Source: Panulirus ornatus (taxonomy: Eukaryota; Arthropoda; Malacostraca; Decapoda; Palinuridae). From it: DNA of 64,000 nt. Location of the stretch: assembly GCF_036320965.1 (NCBI RefSeq), contig NC_092224.1, forward strand, positions 102,017,492 through 102,081,491. The letters run 5' to 3'. The notes beneath the pieces are model-generated. The model saw nothing but the letters and a program-made list of their open reading frames with translations. It did not search any database and was not told where the DNA came from. Positions within the stretch are counted from its first letter, which is position 1. Each line of letters begins with the position of its first letter. Positions 42,645 through 63,900 of this stretch are shown in pieces. The position numbers were made by a program, and so were the translations under genes.

Positions 42645-45131
42645 CCTTGGACCTGAAGCATGTTGAGGCAGACCGTGGAGGCAGGCCGCGGTGGAGGCCA
42701 GGAATATATGCATATATGGTGGTGTTGAGGATGTCTGTCTCCGCTACTCTCAATACAGCGTTATCTTGGAGCCGGAGCCGGCTTGGGAACGACGAAATTA
42801 CTGTATATACAACGCTACGGGCTGACTCTAAAGGGAACCGACGGTATATACAACACTGCAGAGGTGATTTAGCGGGAAAGTAACTGATTACATGTACTGC
42901 ACTTTGAGGTGACTGTAGAGGGAAGTGACTGTATTTACAACACTGCTGAAGTAAATTAGGAGGGAATTGGCTGATCATGTGTGCATCTCTTTGTGGTGAC
43001 TGTAAATATTACTATACAAAGTGACTCGATATGATATTGACTTTACATACAACACAACGGAAGTGACTCTAGAATGAACCGTCCTTAACTTTGCTTGTGC
43101 CTCTGAATTAAGAGACTACCTTGTCTGACCCCTGACCCCTCCAACTGTGGGGACTTTAGTGTTAAGAAACAATCTTGTCTGATCCCTCACCCTTGAAACT
43201 AGTAGTTCTCTAGTGATTGATATATAATGTTCATAACGTTCAGGATCGCATGTATCAATTAATGATATTACCCACAAGCCTTCACTTTATTCCATGATAT
43301 GATATTATTGAGAATCATAATCGCATTAACTATAGTATGTCAAGCTGACATAAATAATTCAGTTGTACTAATTTGATTAATTCTCTTGCACCCGCACGGA
43401 TTCGATGAAAACATAATACAGTTAGTATAACTCACGATTGATTCTCATCAACATTCGGGCTGTGATTATTTCAAATTAGATAATAGTTTTGTTTAGTTTG
43501 TATAATTAATACCGGACACCAACATTAACTTCAAAATCATTCATCATCCAACTGTTACTGTCTAATGGTTCCCACAACTGTACCTGTACAGTATCACATG
43601 TAACTGCACGACTGTAACTGTATAGACGCCTGAAAATGTCCCCACAACTGCAGCTATTTCGAACCCGTGAGTCTTCCAAAACTACGCCTGTATCGCGGCC
43701 CAGCACCAATACAGTTACTACAGAAGAACGAAAGAAATTTTTGTCCTACGAAAGAATTTGTAATGGTGGTCATCGATAGGTGAAGCAAAAAGTTGGCTCA
43801 TGATTTCCATTTATAATGTTATCATTATCATCTATAACATTTGACTTATTGTGATAAGGAAGTTAGTAATACCTGTTGAAGCAAATTACTCGAGGAACTT
43901 GGATGACCCACCAGGACTCAGAGTCGCGTGGAAGCAGACAGTCAAACGCCCTAGAGTATGTCTCATGTAGGGGCAAGTAACCCGGGTATTGCTGAATGTG
44001 GAAATCTACATAATGTTGAATGTTCAGAACAGCACCGTGAATGTGCTGCGTGTTGAAGCAGATGGTGTCAAGTGTAACCACCATCCTCCTGTAGCCGGAC
44101 GCGTGACCAATCACACAGGTTAGGCAGTACTCCTCAGCTGGGTGTCTGACGAATCTCCGTTAGGAAAACACCCATAGGTGACTGGAAGGGCAAATAGATG
44201 TTTTGCCATGAAGCGAGGAAGAACTATACTCCAGCTGGGTGTTTAGCCAATTGTCGATGAGAGAAGACGGCACAACAGGATGTTCGAGTTGTATGAGGTG
44301 AGAAAACACTCAGAAGGCGGACATGTAAATAATAAGTTGAAAGCAGTTCGGTGTCAGGGAACTGCTTCACAGATGTATACATTACTTAACAATCTTAGGA
44401 CACAGCTTCGACTGGACTTGCAATAGCCAGCGAAGAGGACCAAAGTCACATCAACGAGTGATGAAGGAACGATATAAATCCCAACCGTTGAGATCATCCA
44501 TGAAATATATGGTTTACATTTTGGAATAACGTCATTCCCAAAAATTATAAACAACATAACAAACAAACTAACAAAGAACTGAATTATTCCGACGTCCAGA
44601 TTGCATCAACAGTCCATAGTCGTCAATAGCAACAAAATTAATTATACCAACGATAACAAAAGACAAAACTTGAGAAGCACAACGACAGGATCAACAAACT
44701 ACATTAAAGAAAGAAACAGAACAAACAAAGTAAACCGTTGACGCACTAAAGACAATAAAAAAAATTTATAGGAAAAGAAAATTATTGTACAAAGCACCGG
44801 TTCGTCCTCTACCTCAATACTTCACTGTAGCTAACCACGGCCGGTTAAAGAGTAACGATCTTTAATCCAAGTAATGTGAAATATAGCTCTTTCCATAGAT
44901 TCATTAGCAACCACTGTTGCCCGTATAAGGAAAATATAGAAGAAGTGTTTAACAAAATATATATGGGCACACCAAGCAGTACACTATATATGGACACACT
45001 AAGCACAACACTATATAAATGTGCAGAAATCTGAGTAATGAAGACAATCGTAAATTTTGGGTCATTAGAATTATCATTTCTGAAAGAGATCACACCTGAC
45101 GACCTAGAAACCGCCAAAAAACCTATCAAAG
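42644..45131. other. Unrecognised 2.5 kb, no gene seen
   Basis: 42700-42970 has loosely repeated words (GTGACTGTA...ACAACACTGC) spaced about 55-60 bp. The remainder is AT-rich with short frames. No gene supported. Confidence 0.45.
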
Positions 45132-45929
45132 ATGCTGGGATGTCTGTATGTGTGTGGATGTAACCGAAATGAGAAGAGAGGAGAGATAGTATGTTTGACG
45201 AAAGAAACCTGGATGTTCTGGTTCTGAGTGAAACAAAGCTCTAGGGTAAAGGAGAGGAATGATTTGGAAATATCTTGGGAGTACAGTCAGGGGCTGGTAA
45301 GAGACAAGAGCTGAGGAGGGAATAGCACTACTGCTGAAGCAAGAGTTGTGGGAGTGGGTGATAGAGTGTGAGAAAGTGAATTATAGATAAGTATGAGTAA
45401 AACTGAAGGTGAATGACGAGATATGCATCTGGCAATGAAAGGAAGATGATGAGATGCAAGTATTTTGGGAGCAGCTGAGTGAGTGTGCAGCATTTTTGAC
45501 GTACGAGACTGGGTATTACTAATGGGTGATTTGATTTAAAGGTAAGTAATCTGGCAGTTGAAGGTGTAATTGGTATGCATGGGGTATTCAGTGTAATGAG
45601 TGAAAAAAAGTGAATAGCTTGTGGAGTTGTGTGCCTCAAGAAGACTGTTGTCTGGAAATATCTGGTTTAAAAAGAGGGACATACAAGTATACGTATGTGA
45701 GTAGGAAAGATGGTCAACGGGCATTGTTAGATTACGTATCAAATGATAAACGTGTAAGAGAGAGATTTTTTGGATGTATATGTGCTGAGAGGGGCAGTTG
45801 GTGGGGTTTCTGATCACTACCTTGCGGATGCGATGATGAAAATTTGTAAAGGTTTCCGAAAAAGAGGAAAAAATATCTGGGAAAAAACTGGTGAGAAGTG
45901 AGCTTAGAAAGGAGACTTGTGTGAAGAAA
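45132..45929 (+). pseudogene. RTE-like LINE endonuclease remnant (copy 18)
   Basis: Plus-strand, strongly diverged. Fragments in several frames correspond to FDERNLDVLVLSETKL, the MGDL block, GMHGVFSVM, KRGTYKYTYVSRKDGQRALLDYV (45660-45750) and ERFFG. It ends within the linker at ETCVKK, where sequence changes abruptly to a Penelope GIY-YIG domain. Oldest of the LINE copies here by visible divergence. Confidence 0.75.
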
Positions 45930-46160
45930 CACGCTGTCAAATGTAAGTCATGTAAAAATGTATATATTGGCCAGACCGGTAAAACAGTAACTGAGAAAAG
46001 CTATTGGCACCGCCATTCAGTACGCAGGAAAGACCCCAAAAATGCAATCGTTAAACATTGTCATGAAAACGATGACCATGTAGATCTTAACAAACTAGTT
46101 ACATTGTACCCGTCTTCTGATTATGTTGCCCGTAATGTTATTCAAGTCTATCTTAATTGA
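45930..46160 (+). pseudogene. Penelope-like GIY-YIG fragment (copy 3)
   Basis: About 77 residues: VKCKSCKNVYIGQTGKTVTE with the paired Cys and YIG motif, then RHSVRRKDPKNAIVKHCHEN. It corresponds to the nuclease of copy 1 but belongs to a different subfamily. It is in frame with 13 residues of the LINE linker upstream (frame 45891-46160). No RT part is adjacent. Confidence 0.75.
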
Positions 46161-46214
46161 TAATACTAAGGATTTCAATCTGTCCCCAGGTAACTTTAAA
46201 GCACATCTAGGGTA

Positions 46215-46463
46215 TGGACCTGACTAATAGGAAATAACTATTCGAATACTAAGTGTTCGAATACCCTTCGTCTCACATTGGTGAGCAACGGGGTCTACAC
46301 AGGTTATTTCCCAACAGGCGCATATAGCCAGCAGATAGCATTTTACCGAACCTAACTGTACATCGCGGAGGTATACGAAAACGAATAATGTGCATATGAA
46401 CGCGCACCTTCATAGAACATACAAACCTCCAACAGCCAGGATCGATCCCGGGACCCCCCCCCT
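46215..46463 (-). repeat. tRNA-like repeat, copy B (SINE-like, 5' truncated)
   Basis: On the minus strand GATCGATCC gives a perfect B box near 46450, followed by GGCTGTTGGAGGTT as in the 11647-11715 copy and about 190 bp of body ending near paired ATTCGAATA words. No A box: the upstream side is LINE sequence. Confidence 0.45.
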
Positions 46464-46468
46464 CCCCG

Positions 46469-46922
46469 ACCCTATGATTCACTTCCGCTTCCAAGGTTCC
46501 ATCCGCTGCCAATTCCACTCACAGACATCTAAAACACTTTACTTCCTCCAGTTTTTCTCCATTCAAACTTACCTCCCACTTGACATGACCCTCAACCCTA
46601 CTGTACCTAATAACCTTGCTCTTATTCACATTTACATCCTCGATAAAAGCATTTCACTGCTTCTAACAACTTGCCTCCCACACCATATATTCTTAATACC
46701 TTCCACAGAGCATCTCTATCAACTCTATCATATGCCTTCTCTAGATCCATAAATGCTACATATAAATCCATTTGCTTTTCTAAGTATTTCTCATATACAT
46801 TCTTCAAAGCAAACACCTGATCCACACATCCTCTACCACTTCTGAAACCACACTGCTCTCCGCCAATCTGATGCTCTGTAAATGCCTTCACCCTCTCAAT
46901 CAATACCCTCCCATATAATTTC
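46469..46922 (-). mobile_element. RTE-like LINE copy 19, internally deleted
   Basis: Minus-strand piece with the start of the C-terminal domain (46469-46633) joined to the middle of RT (46634-46922; FMDLEKAYDRVD, EEQ-type block EQCGFRSGRG). FADD and motif B regions are missing (about 600 bp deletion). Ends at (TA)n. Confidence 0.85.

Positions 46923-47012
<90 letters not shown>
46923..47012. repeat. (TA)n tract
   Basis: Between LINE copy 19 and short element S5. Confidence 0.95.

Positions 47013-47779
<767 letters not shown>

Positions 47780-47864
<85 letters not shown>
47780..47864. repeat. (TA)n tract between head-to-head elements
   Basis: Pure TA, 85 bp. Confidence 0.95.
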
Positions 47865-54797
<6,933 letters not shown>

Positions 54798-55349
54798 ATC
54801 AGAACATATAAGAACAATCAGAACATATTAGAACAATCAGAACATAGAACAATCAGAACATATTAGAACAATCAGAACATATTAGAACAATCAAAACATA
54901 TCAAAACAATCAGAACAGATTACAACAATAAGAACATATTAGAACAATCAGAACATATTAGAACAATCAGAACATATGAGAAAAACTAGAACATATTAGA
55001 ACAATCGGAACATATTAGAGCAATCAGAACATATTTGAACAACCAGAACATATTAGACCAATCATAGCATATTAGAACAACCAAAACATATTAGAACAAC
55101 CAGAACATATTAGAACAATCAGAACATATTAGAACAATCGGAATATATTAGAACAATCTGAACAAATTAGAAAGATCAGAATATATTAGAACAACCAGAA
55201 CAAATTAGAACAATCAGAACATATAGAACAACCAGAACACATTAGAACAATCAAAACAAATTAGAACAATCAGAAAATATTAGAACAATCAGAACATATT
55301 AGAACAACCAGAACATTAGAACAATCAGAACATATTAGAACAATCAGAC
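54798..55349. repeat. 19-bp minisatellite, about 29 units
   Basis: Tandem AGAACAATCAGAACATATT with substitutions (AACC for AATC, AAAT for ATAT) and occasional short units. Units are contiguous with no spacers. Confidence 0.9.
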
Positions 55350-56994
<1,645 letters not shown>

Positions 56995-57020
56995 TTATTT
57001 ATTTATTTATTTATTTATTT
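56995..57020. repeat. (TTTA)n at centre of inverted 3' UTRs
   Basis: Six to seven ATTT units between plus and minus LINE 3' UTRs. Confidence 0.85.
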
Positions 57021-57643
57021 TGCTTTGTCGCTGTCTCCCGCGTTTGCGAGGTAGCGCAAGGAAAGAGACGAAAGAAATGGCCCAACCCACCCCCATACAC
57101 AATGTATACGCACACACACGTCCACACACGCAAATATACATTCCTATACATCTCAATGTACACATATATATACATACACAGACACGTACATATATACGCA
57201 TGCACACAATTCACACTGTCTGCCTTTATTCATTTCCCATCGCCACCTCGCCACACATGGAATAACATCCCCCTCCCCCCTCATGTGTGCGAGGTAGCAC
57301 TAGGAAAAGACAACAAAGGCCCCATTCGTTCACACTCAGCCTCTAGCTGCCACGCAATAATGCCGGAAACCACAGCTCCGTTTCCACATCCAGGCCCCAC
57401 ACAACTTTCCATGGTTTACCCCAGACGCTTCACATGCCCTGATTCATTCCACTGACAGCATGTCAACCCCAGTATACCACATCGATCCAATTCACTCTAT
57501 TCCTTGCCCTCCTTTCACCCTCCTGCATGTTCCGGCCCCGATCACACAAAATCTTTTTCACTCCATCTTTCCACCTCCAATTTGGTCTCCCAATTCTCCT
57601 CGTTCCCTCCACCTCTGACACATATATCCTCTTGGTCAATCTA
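57021..57643 (-). mobile_element. RTE-like LINE copy 23, 3' UTR and ORF end
   Basis: Minus-strand long-form 3' UTR (57021-57462) and last 60 residues of the ORF (57463-57643; GRPNWRWKDGVKKIL). At 57643 it joins a plus-strand 3' UTR fragment. Confidence 0.85.
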
Positions 57644-57794
57644 TACATTGAGATGTATAGGTATGTATATTTGCGTGTGTGGACGTGTATGTATATATAT
57701 GTGTATGTGGGCGGGTTGGGCCATTCATTCGTCTGTTTCCTTGCGCTAACTCGCTAACGCGGGAGACGGCGACAAAGCAAAATGAAATAAATAA

Positions 57795-57802
<8 letters not shown>
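57644..57802 (+). mobile_element. RTE-like LINE fragment 24, 3' UTR terminus
   Basis: Plus-strand last 140 bp of the LINE 3' UTR with TTGCGCTAACTCGCTAACGC and GGCGACAAAGC, then (AAAT)n and (TA)n. Joined head-on to copy 23, forming a foldback. Confidence 0.85.

Positions 57803-57860
<58 letters not shown>
57803..57860. repeat. (TA)n tract
   Basis: Between fragment 24 and S7. Confidence 0.95.
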
Positions 57861-57862
<2 letters not shown>

Positions 57863-58105
57863 TTTCTTTTTCTTTCAAACTATTCGCCATTTCCCGCATT
57901 AGCGAGGTAGCGTTAAAAACAGAGGACTGAGCCTTTGAGGGACTACCCTCACCTGGCCCAATTCTCTGTTCCTTCTTTTGGAAAAAAAAAAAAAAAAAAA
58001 AACGACAGGGGAGGATTTCCAGCCCCCCGCTCCCTCCCCTTTTAGTCGCCTTCTACGACACGCAGGGAGTACGTGGGAAGTATTCTTGCTCCCCTATCCC
58101 CAGGG

Positions 58106-58108
<3 letters not shown>
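57861..58108 (-). mobile_element. Short RTE-derived element S7
   Basis: Complete minus copy, head hairpin at 58095-58108. (TA)n 58109-58166 then leads into the LTR element. Confidence 0.85.
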
Positions 58109-58166
<58 letters not shown>

Positions 58167-58170
<4 letters not shown>

Positions 58171-59324
58171 ACGAACTCAGCACTTATTATAGCAAGGTCG
58201 CCAGCAACATATATATGTTACAAATACTCTACTGGTCCTCGTCTTTGCAAGGACGGTAGATTTGTAATATAGCACAACTCAGGATAACGCTATCTTAACG
58301 TTATAGGGTTAAACAAACACAAAGGTTAGAATTACTTATAATGAAAAGAATTCAAATGTACAAGGTGAACACATAAATCAGGCACGAATCATTTACGTTA
58401 ACACTGAACATGAGTTTAACATTGAACATATGTTAACAATTCCAGATAAGATTTCAAACCAGGAGATCTCTTTCCGTTGACACTTTGCTCGATAGCATTA
58501 CATTTAGTTAGATTCTGACGTGACACAGTAACAATCGTTGCACTTAGCTAACCTGACGCAACACAGTAACATCATTGTTATACTTAGTTAAGCTTGACTT
58601 GACACAGTAACATATCATTACACTCAGTTAAGCTTGGCATGACACAGTAAACATCTTACAACCTAGTCATACTTGACGGGACACAGTAACATCTTACAAC
58701 CTAGTCAAACTTGACGGGACACAGTAACATCTTACAACCTAGGGCAGCGGTGGCTACGTGGTTCGAGACAGGGAAAGCCTACATTACCTTTTGTTGTTGG
58801 GCTCGAGACTGGTGAAGGAATCAAGGTCTCAGACGATCGTCTGAGCTTTTATGTGAATGACCAGCAAGGCAGGAACAGCTGGCCACGCCTCGACCCGCCA
58901 CCTAGTTCTACTATAGGTCAAAATGACACAATTGCCCTTGATAGGTCAAGAGACTGGTTGTCATGCCCTCTCCTCGACTTGATTGGCTGAAAGAGGCCTA
59001 AGGTCCGGCCTACACATGTGGCGTGCATCCAGCCTCCTCTGTTCCTTTGTCCACGCCGGCAGCGAACGCACGTGACGACACACCGTAGCTGTTCCCATGG
59101 TTGGACCTGACGCCGTTGAGCTGACGCCGTCGACCTGACGTTTGGGTGTTACAGGGCTGGTCAAGGTCTGGGTCAAGACATAATTACTAAGGCAATCAAC
59201 ACGGTCAGGGAGGGTGAGATCCGGGCCGATAGAAGCCGCTCCCTACACCCAGGACACGTCATACACAGAGATACACCAAGACACATACGAACCACGTGGA
59301 CACAAACACACGTGTTCCGTAACA
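58167..59324 (-). repeat. 3' LTR
   Basis: Direct repeat of 62606-63763, identical length. Ends are TG...CA with 7-bp inverted TGTTACG/CGTAACA. Contains six 38-42-bp tandem units, each with a GACACAGTAACAT word (58500-58742), a plausible enhancer-like array. Confidence 0.9.
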
Positions 59325-59335
59325 CCCCCCTCCTT
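59325..59335 (-). other. Polypurine tract
   Basis: On the minus strand AAGGAGGGGGG lies directly before TGTTACGG of the 3' LTR, the position where plus-strand DNA synthesis starts in LTR retroelements. Confidence 0.85.
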
Positions 59336-59371
59336 AAAGGAGAAAATTCCTAGAAGAGGAATTTTCTAGCG

Positions 59372-59815
59372 TTAAGAGCGGGATAAACAATCGGCTAACA
59401 CATTATGTGCGCCAGCAATATGGTGAATATCTAACTATACTCTTGAAAAAGAAACAAGGCCCACCTGATTAATATCTGACTCCGATCCCATAACTTCTTA
59501 ACATTTTGAAGGGTTGGTAGTCAGTACACTCTAAACTGATTGCCTGAAGGACACAAATATATAAAGTGTTATAACACAAATAACAGACAAAGGTTCCATC
59601 TCCATGGTGGCTATTTGTTTGGGCTCAACCTTCTCTCTGTCCTCCTGCACGAGGACTTCAGCGTCAGCATCGCTGGCATTCACAGCTAATCTGGTTGAAG
59701 CCTGCAAAACATAACAGTTAAAAAAGTAGTGTTCATAATTGATGAGAGAGACTGTCTCACACTGCTCATTCCAAACATCAATAACTCTGTCAGAGGGGAT
59801 TGCGAGTGTTGCAAA
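59372..59815 (-). pseudogene. Decayed RNase H remnant of LTR element
   Basis: In the sense direction one frame reads RLAVNASDADAEVLVQED, matching the start of Ty3/gypsy RNase H (LAVDASD-type block). Another reads TDYQPFKMLRSYG (TDHNPL-type block) and a third LDIHHIAGAHNVLADCLSRS (the terminal block). Frameshifts and stops separate them. It follows the stop of the main frame and precedes the polypurine tract, which places RNase H last in the element. Confidence 0.7.
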
Positions 59816-59817
59816 AT

Positions 59818-62487
59818 TTACAATGATATCCTACAGTACCCAACCATATCAGAGTTCAGTTTTCTCACACCTCCGCCCGGGTCCCAGGTCTCCGAGACAC
59901 TCGTAGCTAAGTCGTCGGCTTCCTCACACGCGGCTACCGCTGGACGTAAGATGATGCAGACTGGCACCGTCGGTTCCAAGGGGAGAGGTTCGCGACTGAA
60001 ACATGGCTTAGGCACGTTGATGTGGCATAAACTCTGACTTCTGCGCCTATCGGGGATAGAGACAAGGTAATTTGAGTCTCCTACACTCCAGATAATGGTG
60101 TAGGAACCCTGAAAACGGACAACCAAGGGTTGACCTGGCTGCTGTAGTAGAAGTAACACCTCGTCGCCCGCCTCAAACCTTCTCCAACGAGATCGTTTGT
60201 CAGGCCATATTGTCCTCCGTTCCGGAGTCTCTCTTGAATGGGTGCGAGACAAATCCTCAGTCTCATCCACTGATTCTTGCACGGACTCGAAATCAGCACG
60301 GGAGGTATCACACATCTCCTCCCTCATCTCGTCCTCATGGAGAGTCTTCTCTCTTGAATGGGTGCGAGACAAATCCTCAGTCTCACCCACTGATTCTTGT
60401 ACAGACTCAGAATCAGCACGGGAGGTATCACACATCTCCTCCCTCATCTCATCCTCATGGAGAGTCTTCTCTCTTGAATGGGCGCGAGACAAATCCACAG
60501 TCTCACCCACCGAATCTCGTTCGGACTCGAAACTAGCACAGGAGGCATCACACAGCTTCTCCTCACTAATTCCATCTTCATGGAGAGTCTTCTCTCTTGA
60601 ATGGGTGCGAGACAAATCCACAGTCTCACCCACCGAATCTCGTTCAGACCCGAGATCAGCACGGGAGGTATCACACAGCTTCTCCTCACCAATTTCATCC
60701 TCATGGAGAGTCTTCTCTCTTGAATGGGTGCGAGACAAATACTCAGTCTCACTCACTGAATCTCGTTCGGGCTCGGAACTAGCACATAAGGCATCACACA
60801 GCTTATCCTCACCAATTTCATCCTCATGGAGAGTCTTCTCTCTTGAATCGGCGCGAGACAAATCCACAGTCTCACCCACTGAATCTCGTTCAGGCTCGAG
60901 ATCAGCACGGGAGGTATCACACATCTCCTCCCTCATCTCATCCTCATAGAGAGTCTTCCCTCTTAAATGGGCGCGAGACAAACTCTCAGTCTCAACGGAG
61001 TCCACACCAGGGGAGAGGGTCTCACACAGCTCCCTCTCACTAGACTCACTCGTAGGGAGAGACTTCACTTCCTCCGACTTAACGGAGTCTACCCCAGGGG
61101 AGAGGGTATCACACAGCTTCTCCTCGCTGGCCTCACTCTCATGCAGAGTCTTTAAGTCCGCCGTCTCAACGGAATCTACACCAGGGGAGAGGGTATCACG
61201 CAGCTTCTCCTCGCTGGCCTCACTCGCATGCAGAGTCTTCAAGTCCACTGTCTCAACGGAGACTATACCAGGAGAGAGGGTATCACACAGCTTCCTCTCG
61301 CTGGCCTTACTCGGGGGGAGAGTCTTTAAATCCACTGTTTCAACGGAGGCAACTCCAGGGGAGAGGGTATCACACAGCTTCCTCTCGCTGGTCTTCACTT
61401 CCTCCGTCTTAACGGCTATGTCCTCAGGCACACGGCCTGCCGTGCCAGCTGTCATAGGCCTGGCACCATCGTGGTTGTAGACTATCTCTGGTACCTCTCC
61501 CTCAAGCTGCCCTGCCTCCGTGGACTCCACCGGGCCCGTAGGCAACACCGGCACTGGGTTCATCTTCCCACCCGCTAGGTCACTGCCTAACACAACGTCC
61601 ACGTCTAAGACAGGTAACTTATCTACAGTCCCTACAAGGGCATGGTCCGTAAAGAGATCTGTTCCTACTCTCACATCAACTAGTGGAGCTTCCTTGGGAC
61701 CCGACAGTCCATCTGGCAAGACGCGGTCTCCAAACTCTTCTCGCGGCACCAAGCCATCCAACATCGGGGACTGCAGCGAACCAGAATCCCGTGATACGGT
61801 TTCTTTTCGTCGTACACCACATCTACTGACACAACCCTCAGACAGGAACGCATTGTAGTTCCCACAGAACGGATCCTTAACTACTTGATTAACACTCTCG
61901 CAACCCCTCACTTTCCTAAGAGCAGGGACAGCCTTACCTACTTTATTAGGTGGACCTAAAGCTGAGAAGAGACTTACCGACCTACTTTTGGTAAAGTCTC
62001 TGGATTCCTTCTCTCGAGCCCAGCAATCCCTCACCTGGTGCCCAGCCTTGCCACAATGAGAACAAAACTTTACTTCCTGTGAGTATTTCCCTTGACTTTT
62101 ACGAGTTACCGGCAAGGTAGCAGATTCAGGTGGGATTACATTACCATTGGTCATCCCTCTGTCGTCGTAGCCCTTTGAACGACTGCCCACGTCAAGTTTA
62201 CTAAACTTTGGTACGAGATGTAAGTTGCCCAACTGGGACGACACTGGTCCTGATGGTGAAGCGTTAAGTCTAAGTCTTTCACGTTCGAGAGCTAACCTAG
62301 CTTGTTCAGTCTTCTTCCTCTGCACTTGTAACTGTGCCACTTGTGCTTGTGCATCGATCTTAGCTATCTCTAGCTGCTTTCGCCAATAACTGAGATCAAC
62401 ATTAATATCACTAGGGATATGGGGAAGGATCGAGACTTTGGCCGACGTTAATGATTGAGCGGTATTGTCACCACTGATCAACGACAT
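59818..62487 (-). CDS. Gag-protease-repeat-integrase(C-terminal) fusion protein of LTR element
   Basis: 889 residues, uninterrupted. Residues 36-75 are a charged likely coiled coil. LHLVPKFSKLDV (90-101) resembles the beginning of gypsy capsid, but the rest of capsid is missing. CSHCGKAGHQVRDC (142-155) is a CCHC zinc knuckle. SRDSGSLQS (D234-S235-G236) and VVLGSDLAGGK (298-308) match the active site and later block of the aspartic protease. Residues 367-499 are five 29-residue repeats (LCDTLSPGVDSVETVDLKTL type). Residues 503-753 are six 40-41-residue repeats plus a part (LSRTHSREKTLHEDE type). Residues 768-830 (RRFEAGDEVLLLL, GQPLVVRFQGSYTI, NYLVSIPDRRR, LCHINVPKP) match the C-terminal GPY/F-type module of gypsy integrases. 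No RT. The start is the first Met after the 5' LTR. An open frame of this length beside a decayed RNase H implies selection or recent origin. Confidence 0.8.
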   Translation of the reverse strand: MSLISGDNTAQSLTSAKVSILPHIPSDINVDLSYWRKQLEIAKIDAQAQVAQLQVQRKKTEQARLALERERLRLNASPSGPVSSQLGNLHLVPKFSKLDVGSRSKGYDDRGMTNGNVIPPESATLPVTRKSQGKYSQEVKFCSHCGKAGHQVRDCWAREKESRDFTKSRSVSLFSALGPPNKVGKAVPALRKVRGCESVNQVVKDPFCGNYNAFLSEGCVSRCGVRRKETVSRDSGSLQSPMLDGLVPREEFGDRVLPDGLSGPKEAPLVDVRVGTDLFTDHALVGTVDKLPVLDVDVVLGSDLAGGKMNPVPVLPTGPVESTEAGQLEGEVPEIVYNHDGARPMTAGTAGRVPEDIAVKTEEVKTSERKLCDTLSPGVASVETVDLKTLPPSKASERKLCDTLSPGIVSVETVDLKTLHASEASEEKLRDTLSPGVDSVETADLKTLHESEASEEKLCDTLSPGVDSVKSEEVKSLPTSESSERELCETLSPGVDSVETESLSRAHLRGKTLYEDEMREEMCDTSRADLEPERDSVGETVDLSRADSREKTLHEDEIGEDKLCDALCASSEPERDSVSETEYLSRTHSREKTLHEDEIGEEKLCDTSRADLGSERDSVGETVDLSRTHSREKTLHEDGISEEKLCDASCASFESERDSVGETVDLSRAHSREKTLHEDEMREEMCDTSRADSESVQESVGETEDLSRTHSREKTLHEDEMREEMCDTSRADFESVQESVDETEDLSRTHSRETPERRTIWPDKRSRWRRFEAGDEVLLLLQQPGQPLVVRFQGSYTIIWSVGDSNYLVSIPDRRRSQSLCHINVPKPCFSREPLPLEPTVPVCIILRPAVAACEEADDLATSVSETWDPGGGVRKLNSDMVGYCRISL
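60229..60981 (-). repeat. In-frame 120-123 bp tandem repeats (family 2)
   Basis: Six full units and a partial unit in the fusion protein, each with SREKTLHEDE and CDTSRAD-type words. Acidic and Ser/Thr-rich, predicted disordered. Confidence 0.9.
60991..61389 (-). repeat. In-frame 87 bp tandem repeats (family 1)
   Basis: Five 29-residue units starting SERKLCDTLSPG. Shares the LCDT/SE core with family 2, so both probably grew from one ancestral segment. Confidence 0.9.
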
Positions 62488-62538
62488 GATTAATGAATCA
62501 AGGAAAGAGATTCCGTTAAGGCAAGAAAAATCCTGGCG

Positions 62539-62605
62539 AGGTCGCCAATTTATATGTTACGAATTCAAATATAATATATATTCGGACAAGGTCGCCAATT
62601 TATAT

Positions 62606-62614
<9 letters not shown>
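62539..62614 (-). repeat. Duplicated LTR-edge/primer-site motif
   Basis: AGGTCGCCAATTTATAT followed by (T)GTTACGAA occurs at 62539-62562 and again at 62589-62614, 50 bp apart. The second spans the true LTR boundary. The first is a pseudo-boundary. A related AAGGTCGCCA...ATATATGTTAC lies inside the LTR at 62632-62660. Confidence 0.75.
62590..62597 (-). other. Primer-binding-like site
   Basis: TGGCGACC on the minus strand begins 8 bases inside the 5' LTR edge, where a tRNA 3' end (CCA) would pair. The tRNA was not identified. Confidence 0.5.

Positions 62615-63900
<1,286 letters not shown>

Noticed and set aside
54798..55349. Possible CRISPR-like array
   Set aside because: Repeats are contiguous without unique spacers, and the sequence is eukaryotic. 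It is a minisatellite.
58961..59176. 71-codon frame repeated at 63400-63615
   Set aside because: Lies wholly within the LTRs, so its duplication only reflects the LTR pair.
60197..60949. 250-codon plus-strand Ser-rich repeat frame
   Set aside because: Antisense of the repeat array in the 889-codon frame, which has zinc knuckle, protease and integrase motifs on the minus strand.
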